Origin: Hericium rajendrae
Lineage: Eukaryota > Basidiomycota > Agaricomycetes > Russulales > Hericiaceae
Direction: 5' to 3'
DNA length: 64,000 nt
Assembly: GCA_033439255.1 (NCBI GenBank)
Contig: CM065886.1
Coordinates: 372,001 to 436,000, forward strand
The notes beneath the pieces are model-generated. The model was not told the origin of the DNA. It saw only the letters and a list, made by a program, of their open reading frames with translations, and ran no database searches. Shown here one piece after another: positions 35,921 to 48,442 of the stretch. Every line of letters begins with the position of its first letter. The first letter of the stretch is position 1. Both the position numbers and the translations under genes were made by a program.

Positions 35921-37693
35921 TCAAGTCTTAGTTTCTTCGGCATCCTTCTCTCCAAGCTGCTCATTCAGAGCATTATTGACCTGCCGTCCCGGACTTCTCC
36001 TCCATTGACATCCTCCCTGATAGCCAAGCCACGTATAACGCTCGCAATGCGGTCCGCGCAGGAGTAAAAGCAGGAGCTGCAAGCCCATGCATCCCAGACC
36101 GAACGCTGCAGCTGGGCGCCAGCCATGATCGACATAAATTTTCGTGCTCACGGATGTGCCGATGAGTTGACCAATGAATTTCTGATGCATTATTAGCTTC
36201 AATGAGGTACGATATAATGTGGCCATACCGCCAGAATAATGACAGCATTGAGTCTTGAGCGGGTTCCTTCGTCGATACTGCAGGGACTTGTCAGTATGGC
36301 TTTAGAAGAAGTAGGACGATCCATGCACCTCAGCACTGAGGACATCAACGAGAGTTGCTGCATCGTGTCTGAGAAATCGAGTCCAAGACACACAACGATG
36401 ACGGCCGCAATGTTTACGCCTGCTGCGCCTGTTTCGACGGCCCAGAACACAGTGAGAAAGATGGTACCGATCAGAGCCGAGTACCACGGTACCAGGCGGT
36501 CGATGAAACGGCCGATGAGAGGTGCTATCAAGACGCCGAAGAGACCTATCAAGCCAAACAACCCAATGACCAGACTGAAAATGGCGGAAACATATGAGCG
36601 TGCTCTTAAACATGAGAACAAGATGCCTGACTTACGTCGAGTAGTGATATGGCGACTGGCCTAAGATGAATGTCAGGGTGACCCAGAACGTAATGTACGA
36701 AACATCCGATAGCAGAAGGATGAGGTACGTCTGAACTAGCAGCGGCTCCGTAACTGCAAGCTTTGCCATCGTCCAAAGTATGCCAAAATACGTGATGTTG
36801 GTGTTCTTCGCGGGATAGTCCGGGCAGAAGGCATACAGACCCAAGCACGCTGCATACTGCACGCCTACGGCCACATAGTACACGATGCGCCATGATGAAA
36901 ACTCTGCTATGACGCCAGCGAGAACGCGCGCGATGACAATCCCAAGGAGGTAGCCCGAAAGCACAATAGACATGGCGGATGCGCGACGTTCTGGCGGCGC
37001 CAGGTCAGCCGCGAGTGGGATAAGGATAGGCGACGCGATGGTGAAAATGCCGGTGAGGAAAGAGAGGGCTTCGAAGGCGACGACAGAGCTAGTAGACGCA
37101 AGACCGATGCTGAGGGAAGCGGAGATTGCAACGCTGGCGATGACAAGGGGCCGCCGACGCACGAGATCGCCCATGGGCGTAATGAAGAGCAGGCCGACAA
37201 CATAGCCTGCTTGCAGCAGAGTCGGCACACTGCGAGAAGTCAGGAGCCTAGACTGAGAGGAGAATACGAAAAACTTACCGTGATACTCTGCTATCAGACA
37301 CGTGAAATGTCTGCGACAACTGAACTGCGACGCAACATCGTCAAGATACCCAAGACGCATAAACGTCTTATTCTACTCACTGAGAAGAGGCTGGCAGTAA
37401 TACAGGTTTGCAACAGCTATACGTAGGTCAATAAGTCAGCCTCGAGCACAAAACCTGTAAGCAAAAAGAGACTGACAGAATGTACACGTCACGGAAAATA
37501 GTGCATTCAGCAGAAGGCTAAACTTTGGTGGTCTTTTTGGATCGTAACGCGCCCTGCAAGGTGCCAGAAAAGAACGCCAGCTCGGTGATCGCCCTTCGTT
37601 GTCCGACTCTTGCACCTCGCGTTCGGGCTCAGTGGCCGCTGGACGCAGCACCTGCAATACGCTCGGCTCTTTCTCCTCAGGGCTGGTACTCAT
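35921..37693 (-). CDS. Major facilitator superfamily transporter
   Basis: This is a plasma-membrane or vacuolar secondary transporter of the MFS, predicted to move small molecules using an ion gradient; the substrate cannot be read. A polar N-terminus (MSTSPEEKEPSVLQVLRPAA) leads to the first helix. A small exon VANLYYCQPLLS marks a fungal Bcr/CflA-like drug-transporter subgroup. Next come QLSQTFHVSDSRVSR, VPTLLQAGYVVGLLFITPMG and the loop 2-3 signature GDLVRRRPLVI. Later helices include LSIGLASTSSVVAFEALSFL, IVYYVAVGVQYAACLGLYAF, FSLVIGLFGLIGLFGVLIAP and AAVIVVCLGLDFSDTMQQL, ending FIGQLIGTSVSTKIYVDHGW. The tail NALNEQLGEKDAEETKT is cytosolic. About seven introns keep phase. A Met 22 codons upstream of the chosen start is also in frame. 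Confidence 0.85.
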
Positions 37694-38298
37694 GATGGCT
37701 GAGAAAGAACGTATCGTGGGCAGTGGGTTACACTTGATGCCTTTTGTCGATTTGCCCATTCCGCGATTAGCATCAAATGAGAATCATCCAGATGTAATGT
37801 GAAATCCGAAAAGTGGCTTCCGCGGAATTGCAGCGCGCCCCAGGCGTGCCTGCTTTGAAATATATTAGTCTTCGACACTGAGTTGGTCTCACATGGTCTC
37901 TGACGATAGCCATTCGGTACTTGGAAATATACGAGAAATTTGAAGGAAGCGGAGCGAGATGGAGCTTTCAGCTGGCATGAGTCAGATATGTCGCCGTATG
38001 TCGCCGAAATGACTGCTCGAAGTCCGCCATGAGGCCCATGATGAAGAAGTTGGGTCGAGAAGGAGCAAGCTTGGACTTGAAATTGAAACGACGATGATCA
38101 TGATGCAGTAGCGTCACGGTCAGGTGATGGGAAAATGCAATCAGGTGCTGCGGCGACGCGTCCGCGTTCGCGCGACGAACGAGAACGAATGGCTATTAGC
38201 GTGCTTTTCCATTCATACAATTTTATAGATTAAGAATAGAAATGTTCTAGTGTTGATACGCATCTACCATCTACCCACACTTCGTCCGGAACTATTGG
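37694..38298. other. Intergenic region
   Basis: This lies between the transporter start and the 3' end of the MpaB-like gene. Short frames only; nothing recognised. Confidence 0.45.
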
Positions 38299-40073
38299 TC
38301 ACAGGAAAGAAAAAACAAACCGTGAACTACACCAGCAAGTCAGGCCAGCGCCGACCGTCAGCCCAACCAGGACGACAACCATCTCCGTCCACACATCTCT
38401 CACAACCAGCAGGAGTGCATTACCTCCTTCTGGATCTGGTATCACCTTCTCTGCATCTTCAACTCCTTCGCCGATATCCCCGCCACGCTGCCTCTCGCTC
38501 CCCGTAGACTCCGTTCTCGGCCGGAACGTCGTCCGACGCATACCCATGTTCCACCTTGTCATCCTCACAAGACCTTCCTTCACCATGGCTCGCCTCTTCT
38601 CAACCCATCCCTTCCGCGGATAGTATCGCGCGAAGTACACAGGTATCCGCTGGCCGACCAGCACGAACTGTAACTTGACGTAGCTGACAAGGTCTGTCGG
38701 CGGAATACCGAGGTGGGACGACAGTTCCGGACCTAGGAGGAACGACGCCAATGCGCAATTGTAAGCAAACGTCGTACGAAGCGGCGGCCGATTGGACGTG
38801 GCGCGCAGGATGGGCAGTGTCGGCGGTGTGAGCGCTATTTCCGAAGGGGAGACGGAGAACAAATGGACCGCCGTGGACGCGAGAAACTTGTCGGCTGTAG
38901 ACGGAGAGCAGAAGTACCGCCTGAGAATGGCGGGCGAGACGCCGAGGTAAAAGCCGACATGCCGCCAGAGCGCGAGATAGGCGCTGGCTTGCACTGGCGT
39001 AGGAGGTAGATGAAAGCGGCTGAGGCACCATAAAGGGATGGTGGAAAACGAAGCCAGTCTAGAAATGAAAAGGTCGTAAGATTGAGTCCGGCGGCACATA
39101 TATTACAGAATCACGAACGTCGCGCTCATATCTTCTTGATTAAGGGGTATAAAATCCATAGGCTCTGACCCATTCTTTTCGAAACGAGCCTGCGCCCTCC
39201 GTCGTGCGATGCCATGCAGCATACGCACACGGACAGCTGCCTTCCAGCCCTCACCACCCGGTAGAATATGAGCTGTGCTGCCATCAGAGTGATTAGCCTT
39301 ATCCCCTGCGGCACCTGCGTTGGAAGGCACGCAGTTCATGATATCGAGGATGAATTGGAATGTCTCCATCAGGCGAATAAATGTTCTATCGTCATCTCTA
39401 GAGTGATCTGCGTCCTGTGTGGATGCTTGTCCCTTGGTTTGGCCATGAGGAACAAGATATGAGACAGCATGAAGCGTCTTCACTATACGAGCACTGAAAC
39501 AAGCCAGTCAGAATGCAGGAGGGACTGGATATCGGCGACATTACTTACCTCGCAAACCCACCCGCTAAACTATAATAGAGAAGAGACTGCACGATTTGAA
39601 TGGCATGGTCGAGGAAAAACTCAATCGCGATGCGGTACTCATATTCCGAGATGCGAAATTCCTCTGGTGGGGGCTCACTGAGGCTGTCCAAAAACGAAAT
39701 GGCAGGATCGTCCACGTTTGGATTACGGTGTTTGTGGTCCTCCAGCGCAGACAAGAGGTCAACGCCAGTACTGGAAGAAGAGTTCAGGAACAGTGTGCGG
39801 AGTGCTTCGTCGCAGGTTTCGTCACCCTCCTGCCTCCACCTGCGAAATAAAATCCTCAGTCAAGATGACAAGTGACGATGACCACCAAACTCACCTCCTA
39901 GCGACACCCTCTCCTACACAGCTTTCATCCCACATGAATACATGCCCCCAGCTTTCAACCAGATCACCGGGGAGAAGATCCTTCGTCTCCTCTGAGTGGT
40001 GAATGCGTCGTACGCGTCGGCCCACTAGTCCAGTGCGAGGTATCTGGCCGATGACGATGGACATGGATATCAA
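38299..40073 (-). CDS. MpaB/latex-clearing-type oxygenase (DUF2236)
   Basis: This is a predicted membrane-associated haem-type oxygenase of the DUF2236 family, which includes fungal MpaB (oxidative cleavage of a terpenoid side chain) and bacterial rubber-cleaving Lcp. Family landmarks run across introns: LLPGDLVESWGHVFMWDE, YRIAIEFFLDHAIQIVQSLL, RVRMLHGIARRRAQARF (helix with a likely haem-ligand His), MDFIPLNQEDMSATLASFST, and SAYLALWRHVGFYLGVSP. A C-terminal hydrophobic segment, VVVLVGLTVGAGLTCW, could anchor it in the ER. The SAT-L-ASF junction (intron around 39100) restores the family pattern exactly, so the gene looks intact. The start is uncertain; an upstream exon or the second Met (MSIVIGQ) is possible. 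Substrate unknown; a terpenoid role is only suggested by MpaB. Confidence 0.78.
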
Positions 40074-41501
40074 GCTCAGACAAGGTGTGACCGAAATCTG
40101 CCAATGTTATAGACATGCGCAACTTCGGATATGTCTGTTCTTGTCTTCTCAAGGCCAGACATATGATAGAAATGTTTCAGCGGCGGAAGGGAAAACAGGT
40201 ATCCGCGTCGGCAGTCCATCAGTGGGTGTGGGCGACCTAGGACCTAGCTGAGTTCGAAACCTAACGGAGTTCGAAACTCGGCGGCACCTCGCGAGACTCT
40301 TGTACAGTCGATGATATCTCGCTCAAATGTCATTCATTTCAGTCAAAATAAGCTCGAAAATTCTCTGAACAGGAAATGTTATACATGCGCTTAATTACAT
40401 GTGATACGCAGCTATTCAGCGACAAACGACAAGATGAAAGTTTGTCTTCGGAGGCGAAGACCTAGCGGAGTCCAAAAGGGTTCCCACGATTTAATTGCAA
40501 GACTTCGTACGAGAAGATGTGCGGGTGCCGTCGAAAAGGTGCATCTCGAGCCGCCCCAGGTAATTCAATAAATGAAGCTTGAGAGTATATTACTGTATGG
40601 CATATTATGATTGCTTTAAAATTGGAGATCAGGCTATGCTTCAGTGAGAATGTAGCATGAAAAGTTGAGCATACTAAGTACACATGGTACCTGCATTGAA
40701 ATTGGCCCCGAAGGGGCCCGAAAAAATCAGTGGTCTTTGGGAGTGAGCGGGCTTCAGAATATGTCAGATCATCTCCTAGCATTATAGCTTCTTAGTTGCT
40801 GGACAGCTAGTGTACTCTGTATGATGCATTCGTGAACAAATCCTGCTGCAGAACATTAATTACATTGCCGCGCGAAGCGCAGCACATTCTACACCTCGAG
40901 CAACTTTTCGACAGTCTTTTTCATGTTCTCAAGTTGTGTGAAACTCGATGCGTCAATGTACGTCGACGCGACGAGTCCAAGATGCGACTGGCACTGCCGC
41001 GCTTCGCGCGGCGGAAATTCAAATATTATATTCGAATAAATATATTCGAATATTTCTCCTGGCCGTCCACACCTATAAATGGACTGCCTCCGCGTCGGCC
41101 TCGCCGGCCCTGCCGCGGACCGTTGGGCCGTCGTCAAACTTGCCGCGCTCGTCGCTCGAGGCTCTTCCGAGGTCCAGCAACATGTTCAAGACCTCTTAGG
41201 TCACTAGAGCATTTGGATGATAGTATCGAGGAGATTAAGGTCAGGATGGAGCGATTTGCAAGGCGCAGCCGAGTACTGCACAGTCAAGTATGTAAGTCAT
41301 ACTGCCGCGCTAGTCCTACTTATACCCCGGACATATATACTTCCAACCCCTTCGACAGAAATCACAATAATTTAAGACATCCGAACGTAATGGACAACAT
41401 CGAGAGAACGTCCAGAGAGTTCCGAAGGCGAAGTTTTTACAAAATCAGTACATCGATTCTGACAATACGTCTTTAGGTAGCCAACGAACAAGAGACGCAG
41501 A
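40074..41501. other. Gene-poor region with short repeats
   Basis: No confirmed gene. A 17 bp unit (CCTAGCTGAGTTCGAAA-like) occurs in tandem at 40243..40276 and again, diverged, at 40461..40477. Near 41008 a GC palindrome (CCGCGCTTCGCGCGG) is followed at about 41032..41062 by an AT-rich inverted repeat built on ATATTCGAATA, then a TATAAAT at about 41073. The plus frame through 40832..41476 has low-complexity basic composition and is not called. Confidence 0.45.
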
Positions 41502-41657
41502 TCACAGACCGGAATCCGCGTGTTTCGGGCGAACACCCATGTTTCGAGCCGAATTCAGTACCAAGACATCTGGTATGATGTTCTCCAGAACATGTAGCCA
41601 CTCGTCGTCAACAGCATCCGCTGAACACTGATCCAAGATCAATATCTGCAGCTGTGC
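41502..41657 (-). pseudogene. 3' relic of an F-box/LRR-like gene left of copy B
   Basis: The minus strand reads QLQILILDQCSADAVDDEWL then HVLENIIPDVLVLN and a stop. This is the kind of last leucine-rich strand and tail seen in mushroom F-box proteins, and it would continue PLEQEVKELLVEVR, which lies on the far side of transposon copy B at 49.24 kb. Adding one small frame correction, the two halves form a plausible continuous C-terminus. The element therefore landed in this gene. Confidence 0.55.
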
Positions 41658-42083
41658 GGCAAAACGGTCATAGCAAGGGGACTGCGCCGGAGGCGGAGGA
41701 AATTTTTCGGCAAGGGGGTCGGGAGGGGTGGCCAGGGAGGCGGGCGGGGCCGACGCGAAAGGTGGCCAGGGACCGTCCATTGTGGCAGGTCCACCGCCAG
41801 AAGTTCTGCCGACGAGCCTCCATCGCGAACCGCTGTTCGACCTCGTCGAAGCGCCGAAGCCAATCCTCGGGATCTCAACAGTGATCGCATCCAAGGATGT
41901 GGTGCATGAGGCCCGGGATCTTGAGTAGTCGTAGCTAGAATTGAAGTGCACCATTTGTTGTGGTTCAGTACGGTGGCGCGTGTGCGGCCCGGCACGCACA
42001 TATCTGTCTGAGCACAGAGACAGGTAAGGGGCTCGACTCCTTGTCACTTACCATCATCCTTTTAAGTTCAGCAATCGAGCGCC

Positions 42084-42897
42084 ATGTCCATGTCCAATTT
42101 CTCCGACCTCATCTTCGTCGCAGAGCCGTCGCCCATCATGCGAGTGACGCAGCCTGCGGCTGTTCGCGAACACTTTGATAATCTCGAAAACTACTTCCCT
42201 ATCTACAAGCTCCCTGGCAGGCACTTCAAGCCTGACAACGGTTTCTTCTGCGACAGGAACACCCACGCGTCGCGCGTCTATTGCGACACCAACGGCCCCT
42301 CCTTCGTCGAAAACGGTATTCGCATCGGCGCTACAGCCGTCGTTTTCGAGGTCGAGGCGTGCATCAGCGCACGCGACTGTTTCCTGTCCACAGAGGGAGA
42401 CCGAGGGCATCCTCTTAACGACGACGCGGACCGGCGCCAGCCGTCAAAATTCGCGTCGTGCTGGCTCGGGGCGCCCGATTCCTCGGTCGATGGGCAAGGG
42501 AACTGGCGCCGCGCGCTGCTGCAGCTGGAGCATCTCGCCCGGCATGCTGATAGCGGCGTCCGCATGGACGATTTCATTGCCCTTGAGCACGACGAGCCGG
42601 GCGCTGACCCGTCTCCTGCGCTTCTGCAGGTGTCCTGGACTCCGGGCGTAAGTGTTCCTTATTTCTGTCGACCTCCGTGCCGTCTTACAAGGTCTATTCT
42701 AGGATCTCTTCGATAATCTCGACCTGTTGCCGATCTTCGAAGCCAATCACAAGCATATTCCGATCACGTCGCGCGCTCAAATGCCCGTCAACAAGCGCGT
42801 TCGCGTTCGATTCGTACTGTATCTAGGGCCATCCGTTCCCCGGTTGGGAGGGCCCATCATAGGAGCTCAGTTCATCTACATGCACATCCTTAACTGA
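42084..42897 (+). CDS. Transposon companion protein, copy B
   Basis: Two exons (42084..42647, 42703..42897) give an intact 252-residue protein starting MSMSNFSDLIFVAEPSPIMR. Blocks shared with copy A are GATAVVFEVEACISARDCFL, DRGHPLNDDADRRQPSKFAS, CWLGAP, WRRALLQLEHLARHA and MDDFIAL. The conserved C-terminus reads VRVRFVLYLGPSVPRL to GGPIIGAQFIYMHILN. It is acidic and probably cytosolic or nuclear; there is no signal peptide or membrane segment, and no catalytic or zinc motif was seen. Conservation of exon structure and C-terminus between diverged copies argues for purifying selection on the element. Function unknown; a transposase partner, DNA-binding helper or silencing antagonist are guesses. 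Confidence 0.78.
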
Positions 42898-43273
42898 CAT
42901 CTTCTCGTTCAGTCTTTTTTTTTCCATCTCTCTGTCTGTTCGGGCTCGGTATGATTGTATATTACTTTGTATTCACGATTTCTATGTACCATAGTATTCT
43001 GCTTAGCTACATATGTACTTGTAGGCTGTGTAAACTTAGCTACTCGGCTACTTACTTGTGAAATAGCAGTTGTGACTGTGAAAAAACAAGATGTGAATTT
43101 AGAAAGGTGTCAACCGGCAAGCATATGGAGACAGACACTTACCTTGGCTCGGGAGCCAAGACGCGACTGCTTGATCGTGTCACGCTGCTATCCCGTTGTC
43201 CCTTTCTCTCCTCATCCCGTCGTCTTGTCTCGCCATTGTCGCAGTCCCGCTACGCTGTCGCCATCTACCGCCA

Positions 43274-46200
43274 ATGTCGATTTTCGAGCCGAACCTTGTG
43301 CGTGCTCAAATCCGCAACACACTCCCACATGGCGAACGCGCAGCGTTTGACGAGAGCTGGGAGAAGTCGGTATGTCTCAGCAACTTGAAGCATCCTGCGG
43401 CAATAGTTAGTTGACCCTCACCTCTAGGTCAAGCAACGCCTTGAGACCTGGACTAAGAACAATAATCACGCTGATGAAGAGTCAGCGCCAGCTCAATTCA
43501 AATGGGCCGTTCATGTTGTCGAGTATGTGTCGTACCTATATGGAGCGACGAGGCCCATTCCGGTTCCAAGAAAGAAGGGGCAGACGGTGCCAGAGACACC
43601 ACCCAAGCCTAAACCTCGCTCACTGAGGCCTGGGGTCCCTCTCCTCGGCCCACGCTTTGTACCGCCGAGCTATCTCCAACTCGAGAAGCGATCTAATACC
43701 CCAATGATCGAACCAGAGACAGCTTACCTCAAGCCCTTCAATATCGTGCATGTTTTCTATTATCCACAGCTCGCCATCTGTCCTCGCTGCCGCGGCAAGA
43801 ACATCCGTTGGGAAGGCTGGACTTCGGCCGGCCCGCGTGAGGTGTACGGCGTCCGACGAGGCGAGCTGGCTCTCGGATGCCAGATCTGGTGCAACGACTG
43901 CGAGGACGTCAAAGAGGGACTGTCAAAGGATGAAGCAGACAAGTTCACTCACTGTACAGCGACAACTAATTCGCTGTTCTGGGAGAAATGGCAGTACTGG
44001 GAGGTTCCGCGTGAGTGTTTCCCTCTCAAATTTCCATACCTAGCAATGCTGATGCGATGCGCTGCGCCCGTCTGATGATCAGATGGTCTTCCTATATTCT
44101 TCCACAAGTGCGCGGTCACGCGTGAACTGCTCGATCTTCTGCTCGAGCTGCGCCTGACAACAACATCAATGGGATTGGCAGAGAATATCAAGCGTGAGTT
44201 AATTTTCATGCTGACCTTATTCCGTGCTAATGCAGGACTTGGAGCAGAGCTTCATCTCCTCGAATACCACCACACCGTCTGCGACTTTCTGCAGCGCTGG
44301 TCCTCCCGCGATCATTCCGAATCATTCTTCTATCCATGCCCACTCAAGGCCTTTTCAGACCCTTGGGACCCGAACGGTTACAACGCGCGATGCATCTCGA
44401 GCAGCATGATCACAGATATCCTGCTCGAGAACAGCCACCGCACCCGCAAGGGAGAGTCTGAGGATTACCTCAGGACTCTGACCGGTATGTGATTGATCGA
44501 TCGGATTGCGTGGAAGTCGACTGACCTTTTGTCGTGCAGCGAGAACACTGTCGCTAGATGCGACCTTCAAGGCTTCGAAGAAAGCCACCCTCACCGGCAC
44601 TGACCAATCGAAGACAAACCCGTCGGAAGGGGGACTGTTGACTGCAGTTAGCGAGCACACGGAGGTCGCGTCATGGGTCAGTCTTTTTCTCCCTCAGTCT
44701 GCGCGCGATGCTGTGCAAGCGTCGAGTTTCTTATATGGTCACTAATCGTGCGCACAGAAACTGTGCCAATCGCAGGCAAATGCAGAGATGTCAGAGATGC
44801 TGGGTGGTCTGAAGAGACGGCACGACGTACTCGAGGAGCCACCGCCGGAGCAGTTTGTCGCTGATAACTGTTGCCATGTTATGAGGGCAATTCTGAGTGT
44901 CTTCCCCGGGGCTGCTGTCGGCCTGGATGTTTGGCATGCTATCCAAAGGTGGGGGGGTTTTTTTTTTCAAGTTCGATACTGGGATGGCTGCTTACTGTAT
45001 TTATTTCACATTGGCAGGTATCTGGTCTCGATCGTGAACGGTACGAAGAATCCCTATAGGCTCGTAGTAGCGGAAGACCTCCGCGATGCCATCCTTATCA
45101 AGGGATCCAGCAAAGAAGAGCCAGCACGGTACTGGACCAAGGAGGAGCAGGAAACAAGGCTCAATGCTGTCTACACCAAGTGGGCTCGGCGTGGAGGAGT
45201 CTGGATGGCGGCGGCAGCGAAGGTATGTCACCAAGCTCGCGTTCGGCATGTACTGATTTCTCTTCCTTCTTTTTCAGGTGCACGCAGACCAGCTGAAGCA
45301 TGTCTGCAAAGGGTGCTTGACACGCCGATGCCAGGACGTGCGGTCTGATGGAAGCCGCATCGAAGGATCTCACAAGGGCTGGAACAACATCATGCGCGCG
45401 CATGCCAGTGGCCTCGAGACTTTTGTCGCACTGGGGCACGATTTCGTTTTACGCCGCAATGTCCGCATCGCTTCTTCGTGTGCTGACCCGCCGCCCTTCA
45501 TTGCTGAATCCACCTTCGGCTCTCATCACGTCCGGCTGGCGAGCCATGGAGCAAGGCTATGGAATTCTGCAATCGAAGCTGACAGGCACTTCTACAGGGC
45601 CACCAGTAATGATTTCCGGCCACGCGCTGAGATGCGCATTGTCGACAGTGGCGAGACCTTTGGTCTTGTTCGATCTGTCGATGCGGAGACATTTGGAGGT
45701 CTCATCCGCCTCAAGGAGGAAGAGGAGCCCGAGGAAGATGACGAAGAGCTCCTGCAACGTGCAGAGGAGACAGAATTGACATTCCAGCAGGTGAGCGAGG
45801 AGATCGGCATTGATCCCTCGCTCTTCATCATCCCGGATCCGGACACGGACGCGACAGCACTAGCGGCACAGTCCGACCATGGAGCTGATGTCCCCGTGAT
45901 GTGCGGTGCCCATCGTGGTACCGCAATTCGGGCACCATTTGGGCCCATCATCTCACATCATCCCCCAACAGGCACGGCGACGCGCGCGATCCCGCTGGGT
46001 GCTTGGCCTCCTGGAGTACCCACCCCTCCGTGCACATCAGCTGCAGCACCGGCAGTGGCAACGGCGACATCCTTGGATCCGCAGCTCATTGAGCCGGACT
46101 CAGAGCTCATCGCCCCGCTTACATGCTCAGATATACCGGTGGCAGCGACAACGACAGACGACGCGCAGCCACACTGGGCTGCCACTGCGTCAGCGCCAGC

Positions 46201-48442
46201 GCCGTCCACCTTCGCTCATGCTGCGGAGAAGGCAACAGAGCGTCGGTGTCTTGCATCAGCTGGACCGCTCGCCAGAGCAAGCACAGACCCACGGTGCATG
46301 CTGGTCCAGGAGGAGACAGAGGGTCGTACTGGCCCGATTGGGCTGACACCGCATGGCGACGGCTTCGTGGTATGTCATTCAACCTTCTTTGTTGCTCCGT
46401 GGCTGTTCTAACATCCCTGTTCTTGCCGCAGGACTTGACACAAGACGACGATGATGAGGAGCTGCGTGAAGGCCATCAGCGCACACCGCCGCCTGTTTCT
46501 GTCATGCGTGCTGCCCCAAGCCGCAAGCGCAAGGCCACGTCCGACGTGGATGCTGGGAACGGCGGTGCTGTCCGCGTCAAGAAACAGAAATCAGCACCGA
46601 AGAAAACAGTACGCACAGTCGCGCTCGAGAGCGGCGCAGTGACCTTGGTAAGTCGCCCGTTCTTCTGCGCCTTCTAAATACTGACATTTCATTGCACTGT
46701 CTCTATCTACAGGTGCCTAATATTTCCGTACCTGGGACCGCTGTCGCTCAGGGCGCCCGCCCTTTCCACTCCATCTTCCAGTCGCGCAAGCCAGCTTCTA
46801 CATCGGGCAAGGCTCCCATGACCATCAGGCCCATGGCTCCCTCGGGGCAGTCGACCATTACTCCATCTGCCGGCGGCACCGTCATGTCCGCGCAGGCTGC
46901 AGAGGCTGCAGCTGCGACCAGAAGCGGCACTGGCTCTCCATCCGCCAGCTCTGGCATGTCCACACCGCAAGTGCACTCCATCGCCCCCAGCATGCCCGTC
47001 AATGCACCTGCCACAGACACGTCGACGGTCCAGGCGCGCACGGTCGCGCTGACGGCTCGCTTGCCCATCCCACGACACGGCCCGCGCGGCCTATCGTGCT
47101 CGCAACACATTTGGGCTATCATGACCAACATGGACCCACGCGCCCTAGAGATCGACTGGGGCATCGAATTTTTCACCTTCATGAAGCTGCGTGCCCGGCA
47201 CCAATGGGCGAGCTTCTCAATGATGACGCATCAGTACTTCGGTCGAACACTGACGCCCTGATGGCCCTGACAGCTTTAATAGCTATAATACTTAAGCTCG
47301 ATATCTTGTTAAAACACTTGTACAGTCGGTAGAATCAAATATAGTTGATGTATATGATCATGGTCAAACTTGTGCACTTAGAATTGCCAGCCTGACAGCC
47401 CTGGAGATGAGAATTTGAGCATGAAATTCTCACCCTGACCGTGTTTTGGGCATAGATGAAGCCTGAAGACTGAATCGCACTGACGTGTCCTGACCGCACT
47501 GATTGTTACCATATATGGTAACCGTCAGTGCGGTCAGGGCGTCTGCCTAACTACTGATGCGCGCGGGTGGGCAGCGGCGACTCCGCTATACAACAGTCAG
47601 CTGGCGCTGGACTACGCAGCAGCAAAGATCCCCGAGGCACCGGTCGAGAAGCACCCGCACGCCCTGCTGCGCATGATCACCAAGGTCGAGAAGATGATCA
47701 TCAGTCGTGTGAAGAACAACAAGTATGGAAGTACAAACAAGGATCCAAGTATGTTTCTACTTCTACTTGTTCCTGACCCGCACTGACCTGCATCTCTCGC
47801 AGATAAAGAGGGCGACGAGACATTCTGGCGGAGGGAATGCCATGCAGTCCCCGGGCTCATCCAGAGCGAGGGGACTGCCAAGGGAGTGAGTATGGGTTAA
47901 TTTGTCTGTGCGTGCCGTACTGACAACTATCTGACACATTGCAGCGTAAGCCGCAGACGTGCCAGCGATGCAACGTCATGAAGTATGGCGGCGGCGTCGG
48001 CGGCGTCGGTAACCACCGACGCAGCTGCTGCTCGGATGGTGCCCCTTCGCGCATGGACAACAAAGTGCTCGACAAGCCGCCGCCCTGGCCGCAGCCGGAG
48101 GGAATCTTTGTGGACGGCAAAGAGTTCCACGTCATGCCGTTCCTCGCGGCCGTCAAGGATTTCTACGAGACGACTGTGCTCAAGCTGGAGAACGCGCCCA
48201 CGCCAACGCTCGAATCGGACGCGTTCGGCCAGTTCATCAGGGACAGGATGTTCGTCCTCGATGGCGGCGATGTCCTTTTCCCGCTGTACGCGCACCTCAA
48301 GACGACGCCGGCACGCAAGCACCTCCCGCGGGACATGCTACGGGACTATGAAGGCAAAGAGTGTCTGCACATACAGATGCTCTCGGACGAGGAGCACGCC
48401 GGGCCCAGCGGCCTCATGCTGCGTGCTGCCACTGGCACGTAG
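43274..48442 (+). pseudogene. MULE/IS256-like DDE transposase, copy B (MITE-broken)
   Basis: This is the homologue of the copy A transposase, with the same exon plan: MSIFEPNLVRAQIRNTLPHG (43274..43369) onward. The zinc ribbon ICPRCRGKNIRW then IWCNDC, catalytic Asp in SLDATFK (44557), Asp in ADNCCHVMRAI (44863) followed by LDVWHAI, and Glu in GSRIEGSHKGWN (45362) are all present. The acidic DLTQDDDDEE, basic SRKRKAT patch and C-terminal Cys module (KPQTCQRCNVMKYGGGVGGV then GNHRRSCCSDG) also persist. Between 47228 and 47561 a ~0.33 kb inverted-repeat element splits the exon that in copy A reads TMTTRKWVVATRDYN; here MMT- joins -TRGWAAATPLYN only if it is removed. Unless spliced out, which the borders do not favour, the product is truncated after the acidic region. 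Confidence 0.78.
47228..47561. mobile_element. MITE nested in the copy B transposase
   Basis: A ~334 bp AT-rich insert interrupts the transposase reading frame. Its ends are inverted repeats: GCATCAGTA (47228..47236) against TACTGATGC (47552..47560), then GACGCCCTGA near 47251 against TCAGGGCGTC near 47534. A 50 bp near-perfect palindrome at 47489..47538 is centred on CCATATATGG. It has no coding capacity. The target duplication is unclear, at most a few bases. Superfamily not assigned. Confidence 0.72.

Noticed and set aside
40251-40276. GTTCGAAAC resembling a tRNA B box
   Set aside because: No A box or cloverleaf could be drawn around it; it belongs to a short tandem repeat.
40832-41476. 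Open plus-strand frame of 214 aa
   Set aside because: Its composition is basic and low complexity, it runs through palindromic AT sequence, and no domain or splice pattern supports it.
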